A stretch of 64,000 nucleotides of DNA. Origin: Anas platyrhynchos (Eukaryota; Chordata; Aves; Anseriformes; Anatidae). The stretch is from the NCBI RefSeq assembly GCF_047663525.1, contig NC_092587.1, positions 195,979,501 through 196,043,500 of the forward strand, given 5' to 3'. The position numbers were made by a program, and so were the translations under genes. The notes under the pieces were generated by a model. That model saw only the letters and a list, made by a program, of their open reading frames with translations, ran no database searches and had not been told where the DNA came from. Below are positions 1 through 13,402 of the stretch, one piece after another (position 1 is the first letter of the stretch; every line of letters starts with the position of its first letter).

Positions 1-3000
1 TGCTGTGCAGGTCAAGTGTTCTCTTTGCTTCAGCCCATTATTGTGAGGTTTTACTCCGGACACCCACGCATGAGAGAGCAAATTAATGCCCTATTAAGCT
101 TCAAAGAGAATAAAGGGCACCATCTTCAGAGAGAAAGAAAAAAAAATAATGAAAAAAATCACTTCTTTTTACCCAAAACCTAGGTAGTAGCTTGGCCAAG
201 GACAGGTGGTGATGGCTGGCACCAGCACTGAGCAGCTCAATGCCTCCCTGCCTGCTCTAGGGGCTGCAGCCCCCGTTCTGCTCCTGTCCACATCCCTGCC
301 ACGGGATGTGCTTTGCTGCATGCAGGCACAAGCACAGTCCCCATTGCCACCTCCTTGTGTTCTGCCTTGGGGCCGTGGGCTTCTCTGAAGCTCTGAGCTT
401 CTTTGCTTCATTAGCTTGAGAGAAAACATCCTAAATTTTTTGCTAAAAGCCTGTGCTGATGTATATTGCTCCTGCTAAGAGTCAGCTCAAGGCATTGCAG
501 CAGGGCTGCTGTTCAAAGCCAGGACAAAGCTCATGTCAGGCCCAGAACTCCACCGCACGCTTTGTGGTGTTACATACTTGGACTAAACTTGCCATCTGAT
601 TCAAAACTGGTCAGAAATACCACATCACATGCACTTTATAGGAAACTCCACCTGAAAACAGGGGCAAAGCAGAGCTAGTGAGCTTGGTATTTTTATTCCC
701 CAGTATTTCTATTCTTGACACAGCCAAGGTTCATGCATTTAGGTCCAGGAGAAATGAAATCCGTGAGGTTATGCTCACTGCAAACACAGGAACACAACGG
801 AGCGTTGTTTCCTGCAGCCCCTGCTCTGTTTGTGCTGCAATTTGCGTGATTACAAGGAACAAAGGGATGTAAAGCACCGGCAATATGTACACCTATTCCT
901 AAATTAAAGCAATGTAAACACTGCTCGTGGCAGGAACAGTCTGACCTTATTTCGCCTTCTGCTGCTTTCGGAGCAAACACCACGTCAGCGAGGGTTGGCG
1001 CTGCAGCAGCGCCCTGTCCCGAGATCATTTCTGCTGTGGCCGTGTCACCTAGCCTTCAGGTGACACCCCAACCTTTCTCTGCAGGGGTTTTCCGTGTGTT
1101 TTTGTGAGATGGCTTTGACGCCCCAGGTCAAACTGACCGGGAGTGCTGGCACAAAGGAGAAATCCCCGTCTCCAGCAGAGGCTGAGATCAGCATCACTGT
1201 GCTGCAAAGATCCTCAGGAGGACAAAGCCCAGGGGTTTCAGCTGTGCTGCCAGGGAGAAATGAGAACTCCTGTGAGGGCATTAGCTCAGCAAAGATGCCC
1301 ATGGCTGGTCCCAGCAGAGCCCATGGTCCCCAGCAGTGTTAGTACAGCAGCTTTCTTTTTTCCTTCTGCTTTCTTCGGGCTGCCACACACTCACGTCGTC
1401 TCCAGCATCAGTTACTTTGCACTACCACAGTAGATTTTTCTTTGTAGATCCTACAGAACTCTATTAATGGAGAAATATCTCACAATGTCTCAGTCTGGCC
1501 TGGGAGAAGAATGATATCTCAGTAACTGGATGATGATGAGGCATTTCTCATACAAGGGGTGGTAGATTTGTGTCCCAGAACATGGGGACACTTGGACAAA
1601 GCCCTAGTTCCAGGAAAAAGGGACAAAAAAAAACTGCCTATATGAATTGCAGAGAGTACTTTGAGACATTTATCAGAAAGGCAGGGGACACAGATAAGCT
1701 GCTTCCACTCCACCAGCTGGAATAAACCCAAGGAGCAAATGAAATTGATTCCAGAAGCTGCTGTCCCCTTCCGACACCGCACCGGCTGCGTGTGGACAGC
1801 CTGGCCACATACCCTCCTGGCTCAGAGACTGAATTCCTCTTACTGCCAAAAACAAGCATAAGTTGCTGCTTGAGGAGAAGATCAAATGCCTACAATAGGG
1901 CCCTAAGCATTGAAGTGCAATGGCTCTGTCCGCTGGGAGAGATGCCGAGGCTGGACACGGACATTGAACCTCCTCAGACATCCTTCTCGTGTTTTGTGCC
2001 GACCTCGTGGAGGCTGGAGCCGAGAGAAGTTGCTGTGACATTTTCACTGAAGCCATAAATTCCTTTAGCTTAAAGCTAAAACGCCGAGTAACCTGAGATA
2101 TAACTGAACTTATTTTCTCTCAGCAGAGAGGAGCAGTACCTGTGAAATCGGCTGAGTGACAGCCCTGGAAATTCAATATCCCCACGGCAGAGCCGATTGC
2201 CTCGCTGGCGTTTTTTATCCCGCTCCAGTTAAACCAGGCGGGTGAGATGCTGCTGAGACTAATGCGTGCTTTTACTTTCATCCAGCTGTCGCATTTTAGA
2301 GAGATCGATACAGAAGGCTTTAATATACTGAGAGCACCAGGAGAAATGAGATGAGTCCAGGAGGGACAATGCCTCAGACCCCTCGGTGAGAACAAAGCCA
2401 CCGTCCCCCTGCAATTAGGTTTGGGGCCAGATTCAGGCTCCTGACAACCACTCAGACACTCCTTGTGCTATTACTGACCTGTCAATCATCCAGGCCATAT
2501 TTCTTTATCATTTCCATGTGCCGAGGTATACCTAGACTGCAAATGCAGCGGAGGACTTCGTTCTCCCTGCGAATACCTTGGTGAAGGCAGCAGAGCTTCA
2601 GAGGCCCTCAGAGCAGGTGCCAGCCCCATGCCTGACCCAGCTCACACCTCCCAAATGCTGCCTGCCCCATCACATTCCCCACTGTTTGGTGTCCCCCCTA
2701 ATTCAGTGCCCCTCCCGCTTGCCCCCACTACAGCACTAATCCACCAGGGGCCTTACACAGGCACTTTTTCAGCTCAAATGGGGAAAGCTGGTGTGCCAGT
2801 AAAAGCCAGTTTCTGCACGCTGACTTCTTGAAACAAATACAGGTTCCTACAGATGTGCCAATTAGCCTTAATTTCAATATAAAGTGAAACTTAGTGGTCC
2901 AAGTCTGGATGGTGTATCAGTCTGCTTTGACTGCTGATGCTGAAGCATCTTGCAGCAAAATTGCCCATTCATAATATGTAGCAATGATACACGTGCTGCT

Positions 3001-6000
3001 CTTCCGTAGCAAACTTCAAATTAAAGCCAGCAGGTAAGCCACAGGGAATCAATATATGCATCCATATGACACATTACAACCTATAGATAAATAAACATTA
3101 GTTAGGGTTTGTGGCTTCTCTTGGAGAGCAGAAAAACAAGCCTGCAAGCACTGAAGGCAATGAACTCCACCTTGCTGGAGATGGACTTGCCATCCAGCCT
3201 CCACATGTCTAAAGAAAGGGGCAGTCACAGGGTAGTTAGGAAATTTGTTGCCCCCCTCACTTGTGTTCTGCCAAGTGAGCCCTGCCTTAGCAGATGGGCT
3301 CTCAGCAGCTACGTCTTGGAGCTGCAAGGCTCAGATTTAAGCTTCCAGCGGGAAGCAACGCTGCAATCACTGGGATAACCACGTAGCAGGTACTAAAGCT
3401 GCCAGATATTTGTGCAATTTTAGATAACTGATTTACAATCGTCTTCTTCATTCTCAGGTTAAAGCTTTACAATAAAGGAGCTGTTTCATCTGAACTGATG
3501 AAATCTGTTTGATTCCCTTGTTTATTTGCCTCTGTTTTTGTGGCAGCCTTAAAACTGCTACACCAGCACGTGTAGCAGATATTAAGAAGCAGCGCAGTAC
3601 AGCACAGCAGTGCAGTAATTGTGTTATCTCAGCATGATTTAAAACACTGGTCCCAATCTGGACTTAGAAAAATGGACATGACAGAAAAATTTACCAGTTT
3701 TGCTTGAATTTCTGGCTTCCTAGCACATAACGTGTCCAAAAAGCTTGCACGCTTTTGAAATCCAGAGGACACATGCATGTTGGCAGGCAGTGTAAGCAGC
3801 ACCAGTGTCCCAAGCAGACAGATTTTTTCGGGCAGCCTGTAGGTACACCAGCAGGTAGCATCAGGAAAAAAGCAAGCTGCTTTCTCTTCGGACAAGATGA
3901 CACTGCAGCTTTTGTAAAATAAATGAGGTTATTCATGAGAAAACACAGAGGAGATGGCTTGCAGTGGTGCAGTCTTTCTGCAGTACCCAAGACCTCGTAA
4001 GGGATGTATCCAGAGATCACTGAGCTAATTTATTCGTGAGTTTAGCTTGTGGGTTTTTTAAGGATGTGGGTCTAAGATATGATCTGCCATAGCAGAGGCA
4101 GTGCACCACAAATAATGCCATTCAAGTACCTAGACAAATTGCAAGGCGGGGGACAGAAGGGTGCCTCGGAGCACCAGGCAACTCACGGGGCTGACCTGTG
4201 CCATCAGCTCTGGTTCCTTGTCCTGTTGGCAGATGTGAGCATGGGATCTGAGCCATCGGTGCTCCCAGCACAGGGCTCGCTGCCAGCTCCTGGCCCCCTG
4301 CATCTGCCAGAGGAAACGATCAACAGCAAGTGGGTAACCTTGAGGGAAGATTATAACCAGCCTGGATCCCCCTGCAGATAAGCAAGCTGAAGCAGGTGAA
4401 CACGTTATGTGAAGAGGCACAAGATGTGGGTGTCAGGGATTGAGGCAGTCAGGGACTGAATAAAAATTTGCAGAATAACAGGAATTCATAAAAAAGAAAT
4501 GGAGATCTTCCCCATCTCCATTTCTGCTACTGTTGTGGAGAACATTACGGTACAGATAAGGGCAGTTTGGTCAGTTTGCCATTTGGAGACACTTGCCTTA
4601 TGGAAGCTCTTCCATCCTTCAGGTATGATTAAGCTGTGCTTAAGGCAAAGAAATACATAATGCATTTTTTTAAAAAACATTTAAGCCCATAAAACATCTA
4701 CCCATATCTAGCTGTCCCACAGCTAGCGGACACTGATGGTCATTAGCTTAGCCAGCTAATTAACCTCAGCTTGATGCTCGGTGCCCTGCTGGTCCTACTG
4801 ATGCTCAGCCTAGGGGCAGAGCGGATCGTACACCCCGCTGGTGCTCAGGGTGTAACTGCTCCCAGCTGGGAGATCCAGAAGGGATCCCCCACAGCCCTGG
4901 GGGAAAAAATCCTCTGGTGCCATTCCTTTCTCTGCCTCACGCATGGCCAGGTCTGGCATCTGTCCCTCCAGTGGTGTCACCCGGTGGGTGCCTCCCCGAG
5001 CCCCACGTGCTGCTGCTGGGCAGGAATCATCAGCAACCTTAATGAGGTGAGAAGAGAAAGTTTTGGGGCATGCACTGGGCTTTGAACTGCCCCTGGCAAA
5101 CCAGCTGTGGGTGGTATCTCGCTGTCGGTGGTTTGCAGCCCGTGACAAGGCCAAGCTGTGGTTAGCAGACAGGCTGCCTGGACTCCTTGGCTTGGAGCAG
5201 GCCAGATTTCCTCCCTTCCATACACGTATCACAACAAAACAAAACAAATAAATGTTTCTTACTAACTCAGCAGCTGCTGTAAACTGTTCCTCACTTCAGT
5301 AACTTTCTAATTAATAGATATGGGAATGACTGAACAGCTAAGCTATAACACAGCTTCAGGCAGAGAACCCGAAGTGAAAACTATACACCCAAACTAAAGG
5401 AATGGCATCTTCTGTGAACCCCAAAATATATTTAAGGTGGCTTTCTGAAGGCATTAGTACCACTATTAGCACAATTAGTATTACTATTAGTACTATTAAT
5501 ACTGATTAATTAGCAATTCCTAATATTCCAAGAATGAAATGAAGCACCTTAGGAAGTACAGGTGGACAAGCTGGTTTCCAGCTTTAAGGGCTCGATTTCA
5601 TTTTCCTAGCTCCTTGTAAAGTCCGAAGCAGAAAGACACCTCCTGCAGGAGGGGTGACTGCGCGAGACTCACAAACAGGCTGCCAGAATCTGTCAGGTTG
5701 CAGGAAATGTCTTTCCCTCCAGGGCTAATGCAAAAATAAACTAAGCAAAACAGACACCCACACATTTTTTTTTTTTTAATATTTTTTTTTCCACATTAAT
5801 TGGGGCTGTCCAAGTGAGGATTTCAGTTGCCATCTCTGCCCTGCATCTTCCTGCACTGCCCCCTGCCCTCCCGGTCCTCTCCCTCAGGCTTTGGTTATGG
5901 GATACAATGGGAGTTTTATTGAAAATTGAACATTTGCCACTGAGGAGAAGAATTAAGTAAACAGCCATAACTCGTAGGGTGAGGTTACCTCAGTAACTCC

Positions 6001-9000
6001 ACGCAGCTTGGCAGAATGCTCACTTTTTGTGCTGAGGATAAAGCAGGGTTTTAATGACGAATTTTATCCGTTACCAAAATGAATGAAATCCTGTTTCCAG
6101 TGAGAGCACTGTCCAAACTCTTACTGACGTGTAATGGACTCATAAGCACCTGGCCTTCAGACAAACAGTCATAATTTTAGTTGGATTACTGCCTTCCGTG
6201 GCATTTTGAAAGGTTTTTATTCCACAGGGCGGTTGTGGTCCAGCAGAGGAGACCTCAGGCTGTGGGAGTGATGAGGACAGGAGAAGGGATGTGTTTTCTC
6301 TCCTCTCCTACAATGGTTCCGGACAGCTAGCAGTTCTCCAGATGCAAAAAAGGTCTGAAACAACCTTGTGCCTCCCCTTGCCTCCAGCCACCTTCTGTCA
6401 AGAAGTTTAAGATGACTGTGAGTTGGGAAGTGTGATCAGGAAGCTCTCTCTTTCTCTTAATTTCCCTAATGCACACTTGAGCTCTCTCTTGAGCTTGCAC
6501 TAAAAGCATCAGCCAGAACAAGGATGGGAACAGGATGGAAGGCTGCAGCAGAAGAGGCAGAGGAGGTGGTGGCAGCTTTGGCTCTTCTTGTCGTGCAGGG
6601 GCAGAGGTAGGAACGAGCAGATAAAGCCCAGGCTGCAAGCTGCAGGTCACAGCTTTGCACACCTGGAGTATTCTCTGGGATTCAAATCCAAGAGCAACTT
6701 TCCTTTTCCAGTTACATCAGTGAAATATATTTTTTAAAATTCTTGTTATTACTTAACGTAGTTTTGAAGAGCGGGAGAATACACTTAATGTCTGTGCTTA
6801 GGAATAGACTCAACATAATGGCAGCAATTTTCATATTTGCAGTGAGAAGCCACTGTGAATGACAAGGAAGAGTAACTCAGCACCACTCAGGCTCTCGTCT
6901 TCTTCCAAAGATTCAATGCAGAAAATATTCCTCAGCACAGTGAACAGGCAGGGCAGTGAACAGTGAACCTGTGGCTTTTTTAATGAATGTGCCTGATGGT
7001 GCTCAATGAGAGCCTGAACCCAGCACAAATTCTGCTCTGCTTAACCTAGCTCATTTTTTCACAGCACAGCCATACCGAGTGAGGTCTTTGCGTTCTTGGT
7101 CCATCTCTGAGGAATAAAGGACTGGAAGTCTTCAGGGCTACCTGGTAATATCATCTTCACAAATAAATTGCTAATGCTCAGTTTCTTTCTGGACTTAACA
7201 TCCCATCATCCAAAACACCCAGAATGTTTTTTACTCTGGTGGCAAATCTGAGGACATAAATGCTGAGCTGTCTTCTATAACACATACAGCCAAGCCACAG
7301 GCTGATTAACTTCAAAAGATGTTGTAATAAACAAAGGGGAAATACAAGATGCTCCGGGTTTCAAATTTTGCACTGTCTTTTGATAGTTATTAAAAGGATA
7401 TTATTAAAATCCTAATCATCACTAAAAACATCCAATTTGAACTCTCTTCACAGATTTTTAACCCATACATTTATATAATTCCAAGGACCTGAAATCCCTG
7501 AAGAACTTTGCTGACTTTATTGACTTCTTACAAGAAAACTGCCCACTCTACAGGGCTCCTGGCTTCTGAATGCTTCCTGAGCGCTCTGAGCACCTCTGCA
7601 GAATCCCTGCAGCTTCCAAAGCCTCCCGAGGACCAGGTTTTCTCTTACTCAGCTCAGAGTCTTTGCAGCGAGGCCCTCAGGAACAGCAGCCACTGTAAGG
7701 CAAAACGTCCACAGAACTTAGCAGAGGCACAGATATGGTGGCCTCAGGTATCGCTTCCAAACTGGCCTCAGAAAAAAAGCACGGGAATATATGAAGCATA
7801 GCTGATAAACAGTCAGTTACAAGATATATCTGAATTATTCAAATAACTTTTTTTTTTTTTTCCTGATTAGAAATAGGTGTTTATACTTGGATCCTGGTTT
7901 ATCTTTAATTAAATACCACTTAAACCCACGTTAAGTCACCATGTTCTCTTCAACAGATTGCAGATTGAGCCAGCTCTGTGCTTCCTACAAAGGACTGTTC
8001 ACGCTCTGAAAGCAAATACCATTTTATATGATTGCTGGATAAAGAGGGAGTTTAAAACTAATCAAGCATAACTCACATCTTACTTAAAAGTCAACAAACA
8101 AACTTGAGCAAATGGTACCCAATGTTTGGCAGATAAATATTTCCACCCGTTTCCACCACCCAGAGTCCAATCGCGGTTGGAAAACCAGCAAAAAAAAAAA
8201 AACATTTTCCGTCTTGGGCACAGGTAAGCAAGCAGTTGGTTTGCAAAAGTTAAATGTGGCGGTGACACAGCACAAACCACCTGAAGGGGAAAAAAGCGAG
8301 CGCTGCAGCACTCACCACATCCTGGGGAAGGGGGGTGAAGTTTCAAGAGAAATGGTGAAACTTACTCAGAACTCCCCACTATGTGGTACAGAAGATGAAT
8401 GAAGAGAGAGGTCATCCATCACGTTTGCTGCAAAAAACGTTGAGAAATTTAGGGGAGAAAGGGTTGGGGCCCTTTGTTTTCTGTTGCTTGGTTGAAGACA
8501 TCAGCGAACAAGTGTGAAAAAAGCTGCAGCTAAGAGTTGCACTACGTGCTGAACACCAACCCCAATCTCTGTGACACTTTGACATTTAAGAAAAAAAAAA
8601 AACTCCGAGGACTTTCAAATTCTCCGTAGGTGAAGAGAGAGTTTGTTGGATGGTTTTGGGTTGTTGTTTTAAATGACATTTTTTCCAGCAGACATCCAAC
8701 TTCAATAAATGCTCCTTTTCATAGTGAAAATAACCCAGTGCAGCCTCTCCTGCGAAAATATTTTTCCCCTGGCACAACCTGGTCTCATTCCTAACCTCAG
8801 ACAGTCTGACAAATTTGAGAACAATGAGCCACTTCTCTTCATTAAAAGGTGAAAAACATGAAAAGAATTTTTTCTTTAAAAATCAGTTTTCTACAGCTGC
8901 CCTTCATAACGCATAAAGAAATACAAAAATAGGGTCATTTTGTGCTACTTCCTTTCTGTAATTTTATTGAATGTTAATCTACATGATTAATACAAAGTTA

Positions 9001-11995
9001 CTCCACTCTATGAAGAGACTTTACAGTAGAAATTTCCCTGAGACACGTTATGTAACTGACAGGATCACACACTTCTCTGCTCCACTTATAACCAGAGGGT
9101 GATGTCGATTCGTCTCCTTCTGAGAAACGGAGCAGAATCATCTTCCTTTCCCTCTCTCCTCCCCAACAGTTTAATACATGGAATAAAACAGGTTTTTTTT
9201 CAAAACGTATTCCAAAAGATTTGTCTGCTCAGAATAGAAGGTAATTTGCTTGATTTTCGTAGACCCATCACATACACCACCTGCAATGTCTTGTGGAGTC
9301 TGGTACCTGATCTACAACCCATTTTGCTAAGACAAAATTCTTCTTTACCATCAAACTTGGGCTCAGTTCACTTGGGAATTACACAAGACAGCCCTCAGCT
9401 CATAGCAGTACTCCAGTTATTAGCTTATTTCTTATAAGCCCATGAAGTGGCTGAACTAAAAATCCAACTGGATCTGTAGAGATGCTGTATTGTTGACTGC
9501 AGCAGCTGTAGACCAGGTCTGAGTTTCCTCCTGATAATGGGAAAAGTATGCAATGCTTATGCAAGACCTGTGAAGCTAGAAAAGGCTTCTCTTCTCCCAC
9601 AAGTACTCTGCAATAATTATTACAAGACAGCAGTTTTCATTATACAATTTTTTAAAATAATCATTTAAAATAATCACTTACAAACAGAGCACAGCTGTGA
9701 TATCTTATTCAAAAATAACACTTTGATCATTGCATAGCTGTTTTCTGAATTTTACAAAACTCCAATTCCACCAAGATTCCCGTAAGAAAAGCTGAGAATA
9801 AAGTCCCGGTTGCAATCATTGGAAATTCCCATGCTCCTGTAGCCTCATCTCCTGCCTGTGGCATCACTAATGATAACACAGAAAAATCGTGTGTCTGAAA
9901 ACCTCCAGAACATGCTAAAAAATTTGGAAGGACTGGAAAATTAATACACTTTTTGGCAGGCTGATAAAAAGTAGTGCAATCTTAATTACTAGTTTTCAGA
10001 GACTGCTCACCGCTTTTAACACCAGGTTTTTGTACATACTTACATGAACTGAAATAAACAGTAAAAAGAAAGGATAAATCAGAGACAGATTCTGTTATCC
10101 TGGCACTTAACTGTTAGTGTTAATGTTATACTTAGATTTCTACTTTAGAAATTATCAAAATCGGTTTTACGGGAGCATTAACCACTGGCAGGGAAGCAGA
10201 TGACTGTGCAATGAAGAGCTTTTGCTTTAAAGAATCCCTTGGAACAGTTTAAATGAAAGCGCAGCAGTAAGTAGGGAGCATCCCTACTGCACTCAGCATT
10301 GCGCTGACCGTCTTCTCTGCTCTCCTGATAAAATCTCTGCAGCAAGTCTGGCATGAACAGCCATGGTCATGAAGTACTTTTACCCATCTTCCCTTCCACA
10401 AAAGCAGGAGAGAATAAAAACAGGAGCCACCAAGATCTGCAGGCGTAAATCTCTGCAAATTATTCACGAACTGGATCATTATTTCAGATTTTTTTTCAAT
10501 CATCTTTAGTTCCGTGCTTACCTAATCATGGGAACATGTAATTTACCATAAATTACAGTAGGCTGTCAGCTGATTAGTCTAAGCACCTAACCTGACATCC
10601 CTTATTGCTTAAATCAAATGTAATCCTATTCTAACCTAAATAAGACAAACAAATGCCAACAAACTGACCTCGCTCTTGTTTGCTAACTCGTCTTTCCCCA
10701 CCTGTTCTGTGCCCATGATTTTACTCCAAGTGAAGCCTCTGGATAATTTCATGGCCTTAAATAAGAGCAGGATGAAACCCTCAATCATTTGTACAGCACT
10801 CTTGTGGGTTATCATTCTATTTTTTTTTTGCCACTAAATCTCACAGCTGCAAAGGGCAGGAAGGACTGAGGTTCCTGTGGATCAGTAACTGCAACTGAAG
10901 ACCCTCTCCGGCTTTCAGGATGCAAGATTAGAATTAACCAAAAAGTAACCACACACTGACTGCTCCAAAGATCTTAGTCCAGCAGGGTGGCAGAGCCTGA
11001 AAGGGAACGCCGCCTGTAAATGTTCTGGGTTGGCAGTTCACAAGGAAGTTTTAGCCTAGAAAACTAGTTGTACATTAAAAAAGAGAGGAAGAAACCTTCA
11101 AAGCCAAAGATAAGAAATCCTTCTCTCCCTTTTCATGTACTTCCCTCGTACAACCTGTGTTTAACAACGGTTTACATTGTATTCTCTACAGTAATTTCCT
11201 TTCTGGAAGGTAGTGATTTGGGAATTGGACTTTGGGATTTTTGTTGTAATTATTGTTTCACAAACAGCGAGCTGGCACTCTGAGTAGTCTGTCACCTGGC
11301 AGAATTTTTAAAAATGCATGCCATATGCCAAAGCAGTTGCTATACAATAAGACATTTGAACGATACTAGAGAAATAAGTTAGCCTTTCTGTATATATATT
11401 CAATACAGTAATAAAAAACCCTGCGGTTCTGAGTCTTTCCCTGCTTTTTCCTATATGGCAGTAATTTTGCAGAGAAAAACATGCAGACTCCTGTAAACAT
11501 TTTCAAATTCCTGAAAAAAAAGGGAGGGCAGAAACATTCCAACTTTATTTCTACATTCTGTCTTTTCCTGTACTTGAAGCTCTTCTCTGCCTTCATACAG
11601 GACAGATGTGCTCATGGTTTGGGAAGGGAGTGGAAGAAACACTTTATATCATCTGAGCTGTTCATTCCACTCACACCCAGACCCCTCCATACACTTTTTC
11701 CTAAATGGAATTTTTATTTGGCTCAAGGAATTATTATTTGGCTGCTGCAATTCAACACATTGCTAAAAAGTGCTACTGTATCATCACATTCTTACGTTCA
11801 ACACTTGCGGCTCAGCATTTGTCGGCAAATAACTTTGATTTTCTTAATAATCACTGTTAAAAGTATTTGCTTTTGTCTTTGGAATGCAGAAAGCCAGCAC
11901 TGGTCACGTATCCGCTATAAGCAGAAGAAAGTTTCACAGTCCAGGAAGCTGTCATAGCTGACAAAATTGGTTTCAGCTGTACAGCTGAGGAACTT
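1..11995. other. Intergenic region downstream of FUT4, no gene recognised
   Basis: I see no recognisable exon, RNA gene or clear transposable element in this stretch. Open frames are all about 110 codons or shorter, overlap in several frames and read like chance. Composition is mixed, with short homopolymer runs such as T tracts near 5766-5790 and 7848-7860. In human the gene beyond FUT4 is PIWIL4. Nothing resembling a PIWI domain is visible here, but the stretch is probably too short to expect it. Confidence 0.6.
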
Positions 11996-12002
11996 GGCAT
12001 GT

Positions 12003-12008
12003 TTTATT
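12003..12008 (-). terminator. Candidate FUT4 polyadenylation signal
   Basis: On the minus strand this reads AATAAA, about 330 bases downstream of the FUT4 stop codon. It is the first canonical hexamer I see after the coding region. Usage is inferred. A longer 3' UTR using later signals is possible. Confidence 0.45.
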
Positions 12009-12154
12009 TACATTTAGCTGTGCACAACTGCAAAGGTTTCAGATCTGCATGGCTTCTGGAACTTTAATTAAACTTTGCTCTTGAAGAATCCTCTTGCCGG
12101 ATGGTTCTCTGTACTTTCATGATTTTGCCCTGTAGTAAAAATCTTCCTTTTGTC

Positions 12155-12178
12155 TTTTTTTTTTTTTTTTTTTTTTTT
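12155..12178. repeat. T24 homopolymer in the FUT4 3' UTR region
   Basis: An uninterrupted run of 24 T lies on the plus strand, which is an A run on the FUT4 sense strand. It starts about 157 bases past the FUT4 stop and would sit inside the 3' UTR if the distal signal near 12003 is used. It could prime oligo-dT internally and look like a false transcript end. Confidence 0.9.
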
Positions 12179-12334
12179 CCCCCAGCTTATTTACCTGTAT
12201 CTGTACGTCCTTCTCAAGGATGACAAACTAACTTTGCTAGGGTGGTGATCTCTGCGAGATGCAGCCTTCCTCATGCCTTAGTGAAGGCTGCTGCTCGGAA
12301 AGACTGGCCAAGCGAGCCTCACCCACCAGGATCA

Positions 12335-13402
12335 TCAGCTTTCAAACCAGCTGGCCAGATTTCGTACCGTCTTGACTTGATTCCCAGCTGTCCTCACAGC
12401 CTCGCAAACCTTGCAGTAATGCTCGTCCCAGAAAGATGTGACGTGGACCTCGTACTTGTTCCGCCAGGCGAAATACCTCCTGTAGCTAGGCTTGTTTTTA
12501 TCGAGGAATTTCAGGTAGGTGGCCAGCAGCCTGGGGCTGGGGAAGTCATCGACGTGGATGAAGGAGTTGGCGGGGATGAAGCGCTCGTAGTTGGCCCTGC
12601 GGGGGCCGAGGACGACGGGCACGGCGCTGGCGGCGAAGGCGTTCCTCCAGAGCTTCTCGGTGATGTAGTCGGTGTGCTGCGAGTTCTCGAAGGCCAGGTA
12701 GAACTTGTAGGCCGACACCGTCTTCACCACGCTGCCCTCCACCAGCGCCAGCCCCTGCGCCCCGTACACGTCGATGGCCAGGTGCTCCTTCAGCTGCCGG
12801 TAGTAGCGCACCCGGGCGTGCTCCTCGTTCCAGTTGCTGATCACCCACGCCACCAGCCTCGTCTTGCGGGGCAGCGCGAAGGGCCGGGGCTGGGGCAGCG
12901 CGTGGAGGTACCCGTAGGGCACGAAGACGTCCGAGTCCCTGCGGTAGGACATGGTCCAGTTGAAGACGCCGCCCAGCCCCTGCAAGCCGGGCGAGTGCGA
13001 GGGCGACTCGAAGTTCATCCACACCCAGAGCTGGCGCTGGGGGCGAGGCGGGGGCCCTCGGGGCAGCCCCTGGGCTCCGTGCAGGGCCAGGTCGCGGTGG
13101 TGGAAGAGCACGGCCCTGGCCTCGCCCAGCCGCCCGCGGTCGGCGCTGAGGCGGCAGCCCGACACGTTGTAGCGCCGCCGGCAGTCCGTGAGGCGCCGGG
13201 GGCGGCCGAAGGGCTCCCACCACAGCAGCACGGTCACCTCGTCCCCTGCCCGGCCCGTCGTCGGGACCCGGCGGGGTTGAGGCTGCCGGAGGCAGGCGAA
13301 CAAAGCGAGGGCGGCCCCCAGCAGCCCGGCCGCCAGCGCCCAGCGCCGCCGCCACAGCCGCCGCCATCTCCTGGGGCAGCTGCGGCGGGGGCACGGCTCC
13401 AT
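12335..13402 (-). CDS. FUT4: Alpha-1,3-fucosyltransferase FUT4, single coding exon, 355 aa
   Basis: This Golgi enzyme transfers fucose from GDP-fucose in alpha-1,3 linkage onto GlcNAc of N-acetyllactosamine chains, making Lewis x type epitopes (CAZy GT10). The protein has the type II layout. There is a short basic cytosolic tail (residues 1-20), a hydrophobic anchor at about 21-38 (WALAAGLLGAALALFAC), then a luminal domain with sequons at N79 and N148. The acceptor-side motif VWMNFESPSHSPGL is at 127-140. The GT10 donor motif FYLAFENSQHTDYITEK starts at 234 and is followed by the VPVVLGP and SFIHVDDF blocks. The chosen ATG is the first in this frame after an in-frame TAA that lies among upstream CAG repeats. 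Length is close to the roughly 356 aa I recall for chicken CFT1 and shorter than human FUT4 (about 405 aa). Other alpha-1,3-fucosyltransferases share these motifs. Synteny with C11orf97, ANKRD49 and MRE11 supports FUT4 specifically. Confidence 0.97.
   Translation of the reverse strand: MEPCPRRSCPRRWRRLWRRRWALAAGLLGAALALFACLRQPQPRRVPTTGRAGDEVTVLLWWEPFGRPRRLTDCRRRYNVSGCRLSADRGRLGEARAVLFHHRDLALHGAQGLPRGPPPRPQRQLWVWMNFESPSHSPGLQGLGGVFNWTMSYRRDSDVFVPYGYLHALPQPRPFALPRKTRLVAWVISNWNEEHARVRYYRQLKEHLAIDVYGAQGLALVEGSVVKTVSAYKFYLAFENSQHTDYITEKLWRNAFAASAVPVVLGPRRANYERFIPANSFIHVDDFPSPRLLATYLKFLDKNKPSYRRYFAWRNKYEVHVTSFWDEHYCKVCEAVRTAGNQVKTVRNLASWFES

Noticed and set aside
9099-9437. 112-codon plus-strand frame in the left gene desert
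   Set aside because: No motif, no promoter-like sequence and no similarity that I recognise. Length is within chance expectation.
1-12000. Apparent absence of PIWIL4 beside FUT4
   Set aside because: In human PIWIL4 begins roughly 17 kb or more beyond FUT4, so its absence from 12 kb says nothing about gene loss.
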